Below, piece by piece: positions 16,342 through 25,373 of a DNA stretch of 64,000 nt. Under the pieces are notes generated by a model that saw nothing but the letters and a program-made list of their open reading frames with translations, did no database searches and was not told the origin of the DNA. The translations under genes and the position numbers were made by a program. Source of the stretch: Parapusillimonas granuli (GTDB lineage Bacteria > Pseudomonadota > Gammaproteobacteria > Burkholderiales > Burkholderiaceae_B); the NCBI RefSeq assembly GCF_013416525.1, contig NZ_JACCEM010000003.1, forward strand, positions 310,001-374,000. Reading direction: 5' to 3'. Position 1 is the first letter of the stretch, and the number at the start of each line of letters is the position of its first letter.

Positions 16342-17208
16342 ATGCAAACCCAAGCAATAGGCTCCATGAGCACAAGAAAGAAACTGTGGCTGATGTTCCG
16401 CATGCAGCCCACCATGTATTTCGGGATCGCGGTGCTGGCGCTGCTGACCGTGGTCGCGATTTTCGCGCCGCTGCTGTCCAGCATCAACCCGCTGGACATC
16501 AATCCGCTGGCGCGCATGAAGCCGCCGTCCGCCGAACACATTTTCGGCACGGACGCGCTGGGCCGCGACGTCTATGCGCGCGTCGTCTGGGGCGCGCGCG
16601 TCTCGCTGGTGGTGGGCGTCGCCGTCGCCCTGGTCAGCGTGGCGCTGGGCGTGCTGATCGGCATGCTGGCGGGCTATTTTTCCAAGCTCGACATGGCCAT
16701 CATGCGCGTCATGGACGGCCTGATGGCCATACCCAACATCCTGCTGGCGATCGCGCTCATGGCGGTGTTCAAGGGCGGCCTCGTCACGGTCATCATCGCC
16801 ATCATCATCCCGGAAGTGCCCCGGGTGGTGCGCCTGGTGCGCGCGCTCGTGATCTCCATACGCAACCAGCCCTACGTCGAGGCCGCCAAGGCCGTCGGCA
16901 CGCGCACGCACAAGATCCTGGCCATGCACATCCTGCCCAATCTGTTCGCGCCCCTGATGGTGCAGGCCACCTTCATCGCCGCGTCGGCGATCATCACCGA
17001 GGCGGTGCTGAGCTTCCTGGGCGTGGGCATTCCGCCCCAGACGCCGAGCTGGGGGAACATCATGGCGGACGGCCGCAATTTCCTTTCCATCGCCTTCCAC
17101 ATCATCCTGTTTCCGGGGCTTTTCCTCGCCGTGACGGTGCTGGCGGTCAACATGCTGGGAGACGGTCTGCGCGACATGCTGGATCCCAAGCTGGCGAAGA
17201 AGATCTAG
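16342..17208 (+). CDS. Peptide ABC transporter permease (DppC family)
   Basis: 289 residues from ATG 16342 (an alternative in-frame ATG is at 16366). It carries the OppC N-terminal domain and the binding-protein-dependent permease domain: FGTDALGRDVYARVVWGARV, GYFSKLDMAIMRVMDG, and the EAA loop PYVEAAKAVGTRTHKI. It begins 5 bp after dppB stops. It is the heterodimer partner of the DppB-like protein in the inner membrane. Confidence 0.93.
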   Translation: MQTQAIGSMSTRKKLWLMFRMQPTMYFGIAVLALLTVVAIFAPLLSSINPLDINPLARMKPPSAEHIFGTDALGRDVYARVVWGARVSLVVGVAVALVSVALGVLIGMLAGYFSKLDMAIMRVMDGLMAIPNILLAIALMAVFKGGLVTVIIAIIIPEVPRVVRLVRALVISIRNQPYVEAAKAVGTRTHKILAMHILPNLFAPLMVQATFIAASAIITEAVLSFLGVGIPPQTPSWGNIMADGRNFLSIAFHIILFPGLFLAVTVLAVNMLGDGLRDMLDPKLAKKI

Positions 17209-17218
17209 GCGGACAGGC

Positions 17219-18193
17219 ATGAACGACAAGAACATACTCAGCGTCGAGAACCTGAGCGTGCATTTCGAGGGCTTCGACCGCACGGTCGTGGCGGTGAAAG
17301 ACCTTTCCTTCCACGTGCGGAGCGGCGAGACGCTGGGCATCGTCGGGGAATCGGGCTGCGGGAAGAGCGTGACCTCGCTGGCCATCATGCGCCTGCTGGC
17401 CAAGTCCGCGCGCGTGGTCTCCGGGACCATCGAGTTCGAAGGCAGGAACCTGCTGAGCCTCAGCGAAAAGCAGATGCGCGGCATCCGCGGCAACAAGCTG
17501 TCGATGATCTTCCAGGAGCCCATGACCTCGCTGAACCCGGTGTTCACCGTTGGCCGGCAGATCGCCGAATCCATCGTGCTGCATCAGGGCAAGACCTACA
17601 AGCAGGCGCTGGTCGACGCCCAGGGCCTGCTGGAGCTGGTCCAGGTGTCGGATCCGCAGAAAAGGCTGGCGAACTATCCCTACGAGCTGTCGGGAGGCAT
17701 GCGCCAGCGGGTCATGATCGCGATCGCGCTGGCCTGCAAGCCGCGGCTGCTGATCGCCGACGAGCCCACCACGGCGCTGGACGTCACGATACAGGCCCAG
17801 ATCCTGCAGATACTGAAGGACATCCAGCAGCAGCTGGGCACGGCCATCGTCCTGATCACGCACGACCTGGGCGTGGTGGCCGAATCCTGCGACCGCGTCA
17901 TGGTGATGTACGCCGGATCCAAGGTGGAGGAGGGCCGGGTCGCCGACGTGCTGTATCGCGCCCATCATCCTTATACCCAGGCGCTCATCCGTTCGCTTCC
18001 CGCCTTCGTGGAAGGGGATGCGGAGCAGCAGCGGCTGGCCGAGCTGCCCGGCATCGTACCCACGATCACGCCGCAAGCGGTCGGCTGCGCCTTCCAATCG
18101 CGCTGCTCGCGCGCCGTCGCCGCCTGCGCATCGGCGGCCCCGATTGCGCTGCAGGCCGGCGATGCGCACCGGTATTGGTGCCGGGCCGAGTGA
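17219..18193 (+). CDS. Peptide ABC transporter ATP-binding protein (DppD family)
   Basis: 324 residues. Walker A GESGCGKS near residue 42, signature LSGGMRQRV, Walker [13 protein letters not shown] and the H-loop LITHDLGVV are all present. The C-terminal oligopeptide-transporter extension ([15 protein letters not shown]) is present with its cysteines, as in DppD/OppD. It powers uptake with the DppF-like protein encoded next. The gene starts 10 bp after the permease gene. Confidence 0.94.
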   Translation: MNDKNILSVENLSVHFEGFDRTVVAVKDLSFHVRSGETLGIVGESGCGKSVTSLAIMRLLAKSARVVSGTIEFEGRNLLSLSEKQMRGIRGNKLSMIFQEPMTSLNPVFTVGRQIAESIVLHQGKTYKQALVDAQGLLELVQVSDPQKRLANYPYELSGGMRQRVMIAIALACKPRLLIADEPTTALDVTIQAQILQILKDIQQQLGTAIVLITHDLGVVAESCDRVMVMYAGSKVEEGRVADVLYRAHHPYTQALIRSLPAFVEGDAEQQRLAELPGIVPTITPQAVGCAFQSRCSRAVAACASAAPIALQAGDAHRYWCRAE

Positions 18194-18221
18194 TGGCGGC
18201 CGATTGTAGAAATAGCGAGTA

Positions 18222-19217
18222 ATGGATATGTCTCAGGAAAACACGCCGGCCGCGCAAGGCGGCGAAGTCCAGATGGAAGTCATCGGGCTCAGCAAGCGCT
18301 TCACGATAAAGAGCCAGGGAAGGCGCGCGGTGCTGAACGCGGTGAGCGACGTTTCTTTCACCGTGCGCAAAGGCGAGACCTTCAGCATCGTGGGCGAGTC
18401 GGGCTGCGGCAAGTCCACGCTGGGGCGCTGCCTGGCGCGCCTGCTGGAGCCGTCGGAGGGCCAGGTGGTCTTCGAGGGCGAGGACGTGGGCGGGCTCAAG
18501 AGCGGCGCCTTGCGCGAGCTGCGGAAAAAGATCCAGTTCATTTTCCAGGATCCCTATTCCTCGATGAATCCCCGCATGCGCGTGCGCTCCATCCTGGCCG
18601 AGCCGCTGCGCAATTTCTCGGTGCCCGAGCCGCAGGTCGCGGCGCGGCTGGAAGAGCTGCTGCGCCTCGTCAGCCTGAAGCCCGATGCGCTGGACAAATA
18701 CCCGCACCAGTTCTCGGGCGGACAGCGGCAGCGGCTGGTGATTGCGCGCGCCCTGGCCCTGGAGCCCGATTTCATCGTGTGCGACGAGCCCGTCTCGGCG
18801 CTGGACGTCTCGGTGCAGGCGCAGGTCATCAATCTGCTCGTGGACCTGCAGAAGACCTTGCGGCTGACTTACCTTTTCATTTCCCATGACTTGAGCGTGG
18901 TGCGCCACCTGAGCCACAAGGTGGCGGTGATGTACCTGGGCCGCATGGTGGAAGTGGGCACGCGCGACGAAATCTTCAACACGCCGCGCCATCCCTACAC
19001 CAAAGCCCTCATGGCGGCGGTGCCGCGCTTCTCGGAAGAAAGCCGCGCGCAGCCCAGGGCGCTGCGGCTTTCGGGCGAGATTCCAAGCCCCTTGTCGCCG
19101 CCCTCCGGCTGCGCTTTCCGGACCCGCTGTCCGAACGCGCAGGCGGTGTGCGCCGAGTCCCGGCCCGAGGCCAGGCGTTTCAGTCCGGACCACGTGGTGG
19201 CGTGTCATTTTGCATAG
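18222..19217 (+). CDS. Peptide ABC transporter ATP-binding protein (DppF family)
   Basis: 331 residues from ATG 18222 (second ATG at 18228). Walker [11 protein letters not shown]-loop FIFQDPYSSMNPRMRV, signature FSGGQRQRL, Walker B FIVCDEPVSALD, H-loop FISHDLSVV. The C-terminal extension GCAFRTRCPNAQAVC is the oligo_HPY domain. Together with DppD it completes a five-component importer. The next gene (D-aminoacylase) starts 17 bp later, tying import to hydrolysis. Confidence 0.94.
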   Translation: MDMSQENTPAAQGGEVQMEVIGLSKRFTIKSQGRRAVLNAVSDVSFTVRKGETFSIVGESGCGKSTLGRCLARLLEPSEGQVVFEGEDVGGLKSGALRELRKKIQFIFQDPYSSMNPRMRVRSILAEPLRNFSVPEPQVAARLEELLRLVSLKPDALDKYPHQFSGGQRQRLVIARALALEPDFIVCDEPVSALDVSVQAQVINLLVDLQKTLRLTYLFISHDLSVVRHLSHKVAVMYLGRMVEVGTRDEIFNTPRHPYTKALMAAVPRFSEESRAQPRALRLSGEIPSPLSPPSGCAFRTRCPNAQAVCAESRPEARRFSPDHVVACHFA

Positions 19218-19234
19218 CATCCAGGAGCAACAGC

Positions 19235-20686
19235 ATGAGCAGCGAGCAAGTCGAATCCTTTGATTTCATTTTGTCGGGCGGTCTGGTGATCGACGGCACC
19301 AACACGGCGCCTTACGTGGCCGACGTCGGCGTGCGCGGCGACCGCATCGCCGCCATCGGCGACCTGTCCCGCGCCCACGCGGCGCAGCGCGAAGACATAT
19401 CCGGCCTGGCCGTATCGCCCGGCTTCATCGATTCGCATACGCACGACGACAACCTGTTGTTGCGCAAGCCCGACATGGAGCCCAAGATATCCCAGGGGGT
19501 GACCACGGTCATCACGGGGAATTGCGGCATCAGCCTGGCGCCCTTGCTGCACGAAAGCCCCCCGCCCCCGCTCGACCTGCTGGACGTCGGCGGCAGCTAC
19601 GCCTTCTCCACCTTCGCCGACTACCTGAACGCCCTGCGGGCGTCGCCCCCCGCGCTCAACTGCGCCTGCATGCTGGGGCATTCCACGCTGCGGGCCGCCG
19701 TCATGCCCGACCTGGAGCGCAATGCGACGCCGGAAGAGATCGAGCGCATGCGCGAACTGGCGCAGGAAGGCCTGGAAGCCGGCGCCATCGGCATCTCCAC
19801 CGGCACCTTCTACCCGCCGGCCGCGCATGCCACGACCGAAGAGATCATCCAGGTCTGCCGGCCGCTGAGCGAGCACAACGGCGTCTACGCCACGCACATG
19901 CGCGACGAGGGCGACGAGATCGTCGCCGCCCTGAACGAAACCTTCCGCATCGGCAAGGAGCTCGGCGTGCCGGTGATCATCTCGCACCACAAGCTGATGG
20001 GCAAACAGAACTTCGGCCGGTCGAGCGAGACGCTGGCGATCATCGCCGACGCCATGAAGAAGCAGGAGATCTCGCTGGACGCCTATCCCTACGTGGCGGG
20101 ATCCACCATGCTCAAGAAGGACCGCGCGCTGCTGTCGGCCAAGACCATCATCACCTGGTGCAAGCCGCATCCGGAATACACCGGGCGCGATCTGGACGAC
20201 ATCGCCCGGGAGCGGGGCAAGGACAGGTGGGACGTGGTCGACGAGCTCATGCCGGCCGGCGCCATCTATTTCATGATGGACGAGGACGACGTCCAGCGCA
20301 TCATGGCCTTCCCGGACACCATGATCGGTTCCGACGGCCTGCCTCACGACACCCACCCCCACCCCCGCCTTTGGGGCACCTTTCCCCGCGTGCTGGGCCA
20401 CTACAGCCGGGACCTGGGCCTGTTCCCCATCGAGACCGCGGTCTGGAAGATGACCGGCCTGACCGCCGGCCGGTTCGGCCTGGCGGACCGGGGCGTGATC
20501 CAGCCGAACGCGTTCGCGGACCTGGTGGTCTTCGATCCGGCCACGGTGGCGGACGCCGCCACCTTCGAGACGCCCATGGAGCGCTCGCGCGGCATCCACC
20601 ACGTGTACGTGAACGGCGCCAAGGTCTGGGATGCCGACGCGCATTTCACCGGCCGGTATGCGGGTCGGGTGCTGGAGCGGTCCTGA
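19235..20686 (+). CDS. dan: N-acyl-D-amino-acid deacylase (D-aminoacylase)
   Basis: 483 residues from the ATG at 19235 with CAGGAG at 19222-19227; this is the same length as Alcaligenes D-aminoacylase, and the sequence is recognisably similar throughout. Metal-site elements of the amidohydrolase fold: His68 and His70 in FIDSHTHDDN, Cys97 in ITGNCGISLAP, the SHHK motif near 250, and Asp near 366 in MIGSDGLPHDTHPHPR. It hydrolyses N-acyl-D-amino acids to D-amino acid plus carboxylate in the cytoplasm. It is preceded by a peptide importer and followed by N-carbamoyl-D-amino acid amidohydrolase; the released D-amino acids could be oxidised by the FAD enzyme encoded first. Confidence 0.95.
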   Translation: MSSEQVESFDFILSGGLVIDGTNTAPYVADVGVRGDRIAAIGDLSRAHAAQREDISGLAVSPGFIDSHTHDDNLLLRKPDMEPKISQGVTTVITGNCGISLAPLLHESPPPPLDLLDVGGSYAFSTFADYLNALRASPPALNCACMLGHSTLRAAVMPDLERNATPEEIERMRELAQEGLEAGAIGISTGTFYPPAAHATTEEIIQVCRPLSEHNGVYATHMRDEGDEIVAALNETFRIGKELGVPVIISHHKLMGKQNFGRSSETLAIIADAMKKQEISLDAYPYVAGSTMLKKDRALLSAKTIITWCKPHPEYTGRDLDDIARERGKDRWDVVDELMPAGAIYFMMDEDDVQRIMAFPDTMIGSDGLPHDTHPHPRLWGTFPRVLGHYSRDLGLFPIETAVWKMTGLTAGRFGLADRGVIQPNAFADLVVFDPATVADAATFETPMERSRGIHHVYVNGAKVWDADAHFTGRYAGRVLERS

Positions 20687-20721
20687 AGCGATCCTGAACA
20701 TCGAACCCCAAGGAGGATGAT

Positions 20722-21642
20722 TTGAAATTGCATATCGCCGTGGCCCAGGTGGGCCCCATTGCGCGCAGCGACACACGCGCCCGGACGGTCGCGCGCCTGT
20801 GCGAACTGTTGAAGGACGCCGCGAGCCGGGGCGCGAAGTGGGTGACTTTTCCCGAGCTGACGCTCACCACCTTCTTCCCGCGCTGGAGCATCGAAGACCC
20901 CCGGGAAGTGCGCAGTTTCTTCGAGACGGAAATGCCGGGCAAGGAAACCCGGCCGCTGTTCGACCTGGCGCGCGAGCTGGGCGTCGGCTTCTACCTGGGC
21001 TATGCCGAACTGGACGGGGAACGGCAGTTCAACACGTCCATCCTGGTCGACGGCGGCGGAAGCATCATCGGCAAATACCGCAAGATCCATATCCCGGGGG
21101 ATGCGCAATCCCAGGACGGCTATCCCATACAGCACCTGGAAAAAAAATACTTCCAGGTGGGCGACCTGGGTTTTCCCGTGTTCGACGCGGGCGAGACCCG
21201 CATCGGCATGTGCATCTGCAACGACAGGCGCTGGCCGGAGACCTACCGGGTGATGAGCCTGCAGGCGGTCGACCTCGTCATGGTGGGCTACAACACGCCG
21301 ACCGGATACGGGCGGCTGGGGGAGCCCAGGCACTTGCCGCTGCTGCACAATCACCTGTCCCTGCAGGCGGCGGCCTACCAGAATACCTGCTGGGTGGCCG
21401 CCGCGGCGAAGGCCGGCGTGGAGGAGGGCATACACATGATAGGCGGATCGTGCATCGTGGCGCCCACGGGGGAAATCGCCGTCCAGGCGCTGTCCGAAGA
21501 CGACGAAGTGATCAACTATGTATGCGACATGAGCCTGGCGGACGGCTATCGCGGTAATATCTTCAACTACGAGCGGCACAGAAGACCCGAGCACTATCGG
21601 GCTATCGTTGATCGCGTAGGTGCCAGCCGCTCGCCGTTATAG
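20722..21642 (+). CDS. N-carbamoyl-D-amino acid amidohydrolase (D-carbamoylase), TTG start
   Basis: 306 residues of the nitrilase superfamily, starting at the TTG at 20722 behind AAGGAGGA (20710-20717). The sequence closely follows the 304-residue Agrobacterium D-carbamoylase (TTFFPRW, FFETEMPG, GYAELDGE, CNDRRWPE). The catalytic triad is intact: Glu45 (FPELTL), Lys121 (KYRKIHIPG) and Cys166 (GMCICNDRR). It converts N-carbamoyl-D-amino acids to D-amino acid, CO2 and NH3. No hydantoinase gene is in this window, so its substrate would have to be imported as such or made elsewhere. Confidence 0.94.
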   Translation: MKLHIAVAQVGPIARSDTRARTVARLCELLKDAASRGAKWVTFPELTLTTFFPRWSIEDPREVRSFFETEMPGKETRPLFDLARELGVGFYLGYAELDGERQFNTSILVDGGGSIIGKYRKIHIPGDAQSQDGYPIQHLEKKYFQVGDLGFPVFDAGETRIGMCICNDRRWPETYRVMSLQAVDLVMVGYNTPTGYGRLGEPRHLPLLHNHLSLQAAAYQNTCWVAAAAKAGVEEGIHMIGGSCIVAPTGEIAVQALSEDDEVINYVCDMSLADGYRGNIFNYERHRRPEHYRAIVDRVGASRSPL

Positions 21643-21657
21643 ATGGGGGAGGGCATC

Positions 21658-22296
21658 ATGGCGCCGGACACGGACGCTCTGAACCAGAAAATCGTCTCGA
21701 AAGAGGCGATGGGCGCTCGTCTTCGGGCCATGCGCAAGCAAAAGGGGTTCACGCTCAAGCAGCTTTCAGCGGCTTCGGGCGTGGCCCTGTCCACGCTGTC
21801 GAAGGCCGAGCTGGGGCAGACCGCCCTGAGCTACGAGAAATTCGTGGCGATCTCGCTGGCGCTCGACGTGGACATGTCCCTGTTGCTGCAGGCCGGCGCG
21901 GGCCGCGCGCCGAACCGGCTGAACGGGCGGGTGCTGAAGGCCAACAGCCTGGAACAGGACGAATACTTTACCGACACCTACCGGCACCAGTTCCTGTTCA
22001 GCGAGACGGCGGGCAAGGTCATGACGCCCATCATCGCCACCATCTTTTCCCGCGATACCGAGGAATTCACCGAGTACATCAAGCACCCGGGCCAGGAGTT
22101 CACCTATGTGCTGTCGGGCGCGGTCCGCATCGTTTTCGAAACGGGCGACGCCATCAGCCTGAAGCGGAACGAAGCCGCCTACTTCGACAGCGGGGTCGGC
22201 CACGTGTATTTGTCGACCAGCAAGGCGCCGGCGCGCGTGCTGGCGGTTTGCACCGACATGCCCGTGTGGCCGCCTAAAAGCCGCACATCGACATGA
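21658..22296 (+). CDS. XRE-family regulator with C-terminal cupin domain
   Basis: 212 residues from ATG 21658, preferred over an in-frame ATG at 21643 because GGGGGAGGG lies between them as a ribosome-binding site. Helix-turn-helix at about 17-70 (TLKQLSAASGVALSTLSKAE) and a cupin at about 125-195 (HPGQEFTYVLSGAVRIVFE, YFDSGVGHVYLS). XRE-cupin proteins usually repress or activate neighbouring amine or amino acid catabolic operons in response to a small ligand held by the cupin. As the last gene of the D-amino acid operon it is its likely regulator. Its 3' end overlaps the convergent small gene by 23 bp. Confidence 0.9.
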   Translation: MAPDTDALNQKIVSKEAMGARLRAMRKQKGFTLKQLSAASGVALSTLSKAELGQTALSYEKFVAISLALDVDMSLLLQAGAGRAPNRLNGRVLKANSLEQDEYFTDTYRHQFLFSETAGKVMTPIIATIFSRDTEEFTEYIKHPGQEFTYVLSGAVRIVFETGDAISLKRNEAAYFDSGVGHVYLSTSKAPARVLAVCTDMPVWPPKSRTST

Positions 22297-22444
22297 AGTT
22301 TTCCCACTGGATGCGCATGCTGGGCGTCAGGTAGCCCAGGAAAGACAGGCCCAGCACCACCGCCAGCACGAGCGCGCCCACCACGCGCCGGTGGCGGGCG
22401 GTGTCGGGCGGCGGGGTTCGATGGGTGTGCGTATCGGTATTCAT
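22274..22444 (-). CDS. Small single-pass membrane protein, unknown function
   Basis: 56 residues from the ATG at 22444: a His/Thr/Pro-rich N-terminus (MNTDTHTHRTPPPDTARH), one hydrophobic helix (VVGALVLAVVLGLSFLGYLT) and a short tail ending in ENFMSMCGF. No family is recognised. It lies 96 bp downstream of the MFS gene on the same strand and may be its co-transcribed accessory. Its 3' end overlaps the XRE-cupin gene on the other strand. The hydrophobic segment and periplasm-compatible tail support a real gene, but there is no strong RBS. Confidence 0.5.
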   Translation of the reverse strand: MNTDTHTHRTPPPDTARHRRVVGALVLAVVLGLSFLGYLTPSMRIQWENFMSMCGF

Positions 22445-22540
22445 GGCCATCATGCATTGATCGGGGCGACAGCCCCTTTGCCGATAGTATAGGCCGAGTC
22501 GGCGCCGGCGGGGATGTTCCGGCGGCCCCCCGCGCACGGA

Positions 22541-23734
22541 TCAGGCCGGCTTCGCCGCCAGCGGCTGCTCGCGGATCGGCAGGCACAAGGCCGCCGCCAC
22601 GACGGCCAGCACGATCCCCGCCCACCACACGGCGGCGTAGCTGCCGGTGGCGCCGTAGGCATAGCCGCCCAGCCAGACGCCGATGAAGCTGCCGATCTGG
22701 TGGCCGAGGAAGGCGATGCCCGACAGCGTGGCCGCATACCGGAAACCGTAGATCTGCCCGATCAGCCCTTGCGTCAGCGGCACGGTGCCCAGCCAGAGCA
22801 GGCCCATCCAGGCCGCGAAGACATAGGCCACCCACGGCGCCATGGGCATGGCGATCAGGAAGAGAATGCCGAAGGCCCGCAGGAAATACACCGCGGCCAG
22901 CAGGTTCTTCTTGCTGTAGCACCCGCCCAGCTTGCCCGCGTAGAACGACCCCGCCACATTGAACAGCCCGATCAGGGCGATGGAGATGGCGCCGTCTCCC
23001 GCCGTCAGGCCGCCGTCCACCAGGTAGGCCGGCAGGTGCAGGGTGATGAAGGCGGTATGGAAGCCGCAAACGAAATAGCTCCAGAACAGGAAATGGAATG
23101 AAGAATGCCGGAACGCTTCCCGGACCGCGGCGCCCAGGGATTGATGGTGGCCGGTCGCAGCGGCGGGCTTGCCGCGCAGCAGCAGGGCCAGAGGCATGCC
23201 CGCCGCCGCGAACAGGGACAGCAGCCACAGGGCGCCGGTCCAGTCCAGGGTGGAGATCGCGATCTGGCCGATGGGCACGATGGTGAATTGCCCCATGGAT
23301 CCGCCCGCGCTGGCGATGCCCATGGCCGTGCTGCGGTACGCCGGCGGAACGGCCCGCGCAATCACCGGCAGAATCACGGGAAACGTGGTGCCCGCCTGGC
23401 CCAGCCCCACCAGCACGCCGGCGGTCAGATACAAAGAGAGCTCGTCGGTGGACAGCCGCATGCCGATCATGCCCAGCATGAAGAGCAGGGCGCCGAGCGC
23501 GACCGTGCGGCCGGCCCCGTAGCGGTCGGCCAGTATGCCCATGAAAATGGAGCCCACGCCCCAGACCAAGTTCTGGATGGCGAAGGCCATCGAGAAAACG
23601 TCGCGGCCCCAGCCCAGCTCCATGCCCATGGGCTGCATGAACAGCCCGAAGGTGGCGCGCACGCCCATGACGAGCAGCACGACGGACGCGCCGGCATAGA
23701 GCGTGCGCATGTAGGACGGGGTGGAGGCGGACAT
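22541..23734 (-). CDS. Major facilitator superfamily transporter
   Basis: 397 residues with about twelve hydrophobic segments. The N-terminal half has [20 protein letters not shown] followed by the motif A-like [13 protein letters not shown]. This layout is seen in MFS members annotated as monocarboxylate or YbfB-like transporters. Substrate not predictable. The start at 23734 gives [15 protein letters not shown] and a hydrophobic first segment soon after. It stands alone apart from the small membrane protein gene downstream. Confidence 0.87.
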   Translation of the reverse strand: MSASTPSYMRTLYAGASVVLLVMGVRATFGLFMQPMGMELGWGRDVFSMAFAIQNLVWGVGSIFMGILADRYGAGRTVALGALLFMLGMIGMRLSTDELSLYLTAGVLVGLGQAGTTFPVILPVIARAVPPAYRSTAMGIASAGGSMGQFTIVPIGQIAISTLDWTGALWLLSLFAAAGMPLALLLRGKPAAATGHHQSLGAAVREAFRHSSFHFLFWSYFVCGFHTAFITLHLPAYLVDGGLTAGDGAISIALIGLFNVAGSFYAGKLGGCYSKKNLLAAVYFLRAFGILFLIAMPMAPWVAYVFAAWMGLLWLGTVPLTQGLIGQIYGFRYAATLSGIAFLGHQIGSFIGVWLGGYAYGATGSYAAVWWAGIVLAVVAAALCLPIREQPLAAKPA

Positions 23735-23869
23735 GGTCGGTTCTTGCGGGCGGCGGCGCGGAAAAGCGAAGTGGGGATATTAGCATTGCCGCATGCCGCG
23801 TGTTTGTGGTTTCGGGGCAAAGCCTCTAACATGGAGACGAGTCTTTCGCCAATCTCAGGAGCCCCCATC

Positions 23870-24076
23870 ATGAGTCATCATGTCTACAAGCAGCTGGACC
23901 TGACCGGTTCTTCTCCCGACAGCATCGAAGACGCCGTCAGCACGGCCATCGCCAAGGCGCATGAAACCGTGCGCAACATCCAGTGGTTCACCGTGACCGA
24001 CACGCGCGGGCGCGTGGTCGACGGCAAGGTCGCCCATTGGCAGGTTTCCATCAAGGTGGGATTCACGCTGGAATGA
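23870..24076 (+). CDS. Dodecin (flavin-binding dodecameric protein)
   Basis: 68 residues, typical dodecin length, from the ATG at 23870 with TCAGGAG at 23855-23861. The frame remains open far upstream, but the dodecin family starts exactly here ([15 protein letters not shown]). Conserved features: the [17 protein letters not shown] helix, Trp in NIQWFTV that stacks on flavin, and the C-terminal strand [12 protein letters not shown]. Dodecins store or buffer riboflavin and FMN in the cytoplasm. It is a single-gene unit convergent with ppiC. Confidence 0.95.
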   Translation: MSHHVYKQLDLTGSSPDSIEDAVSTAIAKAHETVRNIQWFTVTDTRGRVVDGKVAHWQVSIKVGFTLE

Positions 24077-24104
24077 ATCCCGGGGCGCGGCGGCCCGCGC
24101 CTGC

Positions 24105-24125
24105 AAGCCGCCCCGTGGGCGGTTT
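24105..24125 (+). terminator. Hairpin terminator after the dodecin gene
   Basis: AAGCCGCCC (24105-24113), a CGT loop and GGGCGGTTT (24117-24125) form a 9-bp stem with one G-T pair, followed by a short T-rich run (TTTCAGTCTT). It lies between the convergent dodecin and ppiC genes and touches the ppiC stop codon. Confidence 0.55.
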
Positions 24126-24406
24126 CAGTCTTCGCGGCTGGTGACTTCAACCAGGTGGTAGCCGAACTGGGTCTTCACCGGGCCCTGTACCACGCCGACC
24201 GGCGCGCTGAACACGACCTCGTCGAATTCCTTCACCATCTGGCCGCGGCCGAACGAACCCAGGTTGCCGCCGTCGCGGCTGGACGGGCAGCTGGAATTCT
24301 CTTTGGCCACTTGCGCGAAATCGGCCCCGTTCTCGATCTCGGCCTTGAGTTCCCGGCACTTGGCTTCGGTGTCGACGAGGATGTGGCGGGCTGAGGCTTG
24401 GGTCAT
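24125..24406 (-). CDS. ppiC: Parvulin-type peptidyl-prolyl cis-trans isomerase (PpiC-like)
   Basis: 93 residues, the size of the free-standing cytoplasmic parvulin of E. coli. The single rotamase domain is complete: ASARHILVDTE at the N-terminus, the CPSSRDGGNLGSFGRG loop, MVKEFDEVVFSAPVG, and FGYHLVEVTSRED at the C-terminus. No signal peptide, so it acts in the cytoplasm. AAGGAG lies upstream on the minus strand (around 24415-24420). Monocistronic. Confidence 0.95.
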   Translation of the reverse strand: MTQASARHILVDTEAKCRELKAEIENGADFAQVAKENSSCPSSRDGGNLGSFGRGQMVKEFDEVVFSAPVGVVQGPVKTQFGYHLVEVTSRED

Positions 24407-24486
24407 GGAAATACTCCTTCAAAGAAATGAGCACACAGAGTAACGCAAACCCGGCCAAAGGGCGCGCCCGCCCGCGCGGGCGCACG

Positions 24487-24492
24487 TATAAT
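24487..24492 (+). promoter_or_regulatory. Consensus -10 hexamer just before the MotA-like gene
   Basis: A perfect TATAAT ends 8 nt before the ATG at 24501, predicting transcription to start 1-2 nt from the start codon. No ribosome-binding site or -35 match is seen. If real, the MotA-like mRNA is leaderless; it could also be coincidence. Confidence 0.4.
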
Positions 24493-24500
24493 ACTGGCGC

Positions 24501-25373
24501 ATGAATCCTTCCACCCTCATCGGTATCGTCGCAAGCGTGGCACTGCTGGGCGCGGTGCTGTTCTTTTCCGCCGAAGACGCCGCCGCGTTCGTCGACGTGC
24601 CCAGCCTGGGCATCGTGGTGGTCGGCACGCTGGCGGCAACCTTCATCAGCTACCCCTTGCGCGAAGTGCTGCGCATCTTCCGCCTGCTCGGCACCGTGCT
24701 GCGCAACGAGCGCCTGCACACCGAGCAGGACATCGACGACCTCATCTCCATTTCGCGGCTGTGGATGAAAGACGACATCCGCAAGGTCGAGGCCGCCCTC
24801 GAGAACGTCTCCAATCCCTTCCTCAAGACGGGCGTCCAGCTGGTCATCGACCACACGCCCGAGCAGGACATCGTCGACCTCATGCAATGGCGGGTGTCCC
24901 GGCTGCGCGCCCGGGAGCGCGCGGAAGCGCAGCTTTTCAGGACCATGGCCGGCTTTGCGCCGGCGTTCGGCATGCTGGGGACGCTGGTGGGGCTGGTCAA
25001 CCTGCTCTTCCTGCTGGGCGACGGCGACATGGCCGCCATCGGCCAGCAGATGGCGCTGGCATTGATGACCACTTTCTACGGCATCCTGTTCGCCAATCTG
25101 CTGCTCAAGCCCGTGGCGGTCAAGCTGGAACGGCGCACCGAGCAGCGCGTGATCGTCATGAGCATGATCATGCAGGGCGTTTCAATGATGTGCCAGAAGC
25201 GCAGCCCTTCGCTGATGCGCGAAACCCTGAACTCCTTCATGGAAGAGCATGAAGACGAAATCAACGACCATCAGGGCAGGCGCGCGCAGGTGCAACAGGC
25301 CGAACCGGCCAAGAAGCCGCGCCTGCGGCTCAGGCTGAAACCCAAGGCCAAGCCGCAGACCAGGCCGTCATGA
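24501..25373 (+). CDS. MotA/TolQ/ExbB-family proton-channel protein (MotA/PomA-like, non-flagellar context)
   Basis: 290 residues with four hydrophobic segments at about 4-23, 33-52, 150-172 and 180-202, and a charged cytoplasmic loop between segments 2 and 3. The third-segment start reads RTMAGFAPAFGMLGTLVGLVNLL, the hallmark of MotA/PomA stator subunits. The C-terminus has an unusual basic, Lys/Arg-Leu-rich tail (RLRLRLKPKAKP). MotA proteins form a pentamer around two MotB and pass protons or sodium ions to drive rotation. The ATGA overlap with the next, MotB-like gene shows the two are made together. No flagellar or chemotaxis gene is nearby, so the driven partner is unknown. Confidence 0.88.
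   Translation: MNPSTLIGIVASVALLGAVLFFSAEDAAAFVDVPSLGIVVVGTLAATFISYPLREVLRIFRLLGTVLRNERLHTEQDIDDLISISRLWMKDDIRKVEAALENVSNPFLKTGVQLVIDHTPEQDIVDLMQWRVSRLRARERAEAQLFRTMAGFAPAFGMLGTLVGLVNLLFLLGDGDMAAIGQQMALALMTTFYGILFANLLLKPVAVKLERRTEQRVIVMSMIMQGVSMMCQKRSPSLMRETLNSFMEEHEDEINDHQGRRAQVQQAEPAKKPRLRLRLKPKAKPQTRPS

Noticed and set aside
19235-21642. D-aminoacylase as a hydantoinase paired with the carbamoylase.
   Set aside because: Length, the Cys97 metal ligand motif and overall pattern match N-acyl-D-amino acid deacylase, not dihydropyrimidinase-type hydantoinases.
23105-24076. A 323-codon frame ending in the dodecin sequence, as a possible fusion protein.
   Set aside because: The upstream part lies antisense to the MFS gene and is compositionally artificial; dodecin has its own RBS and canonical start at 23870.
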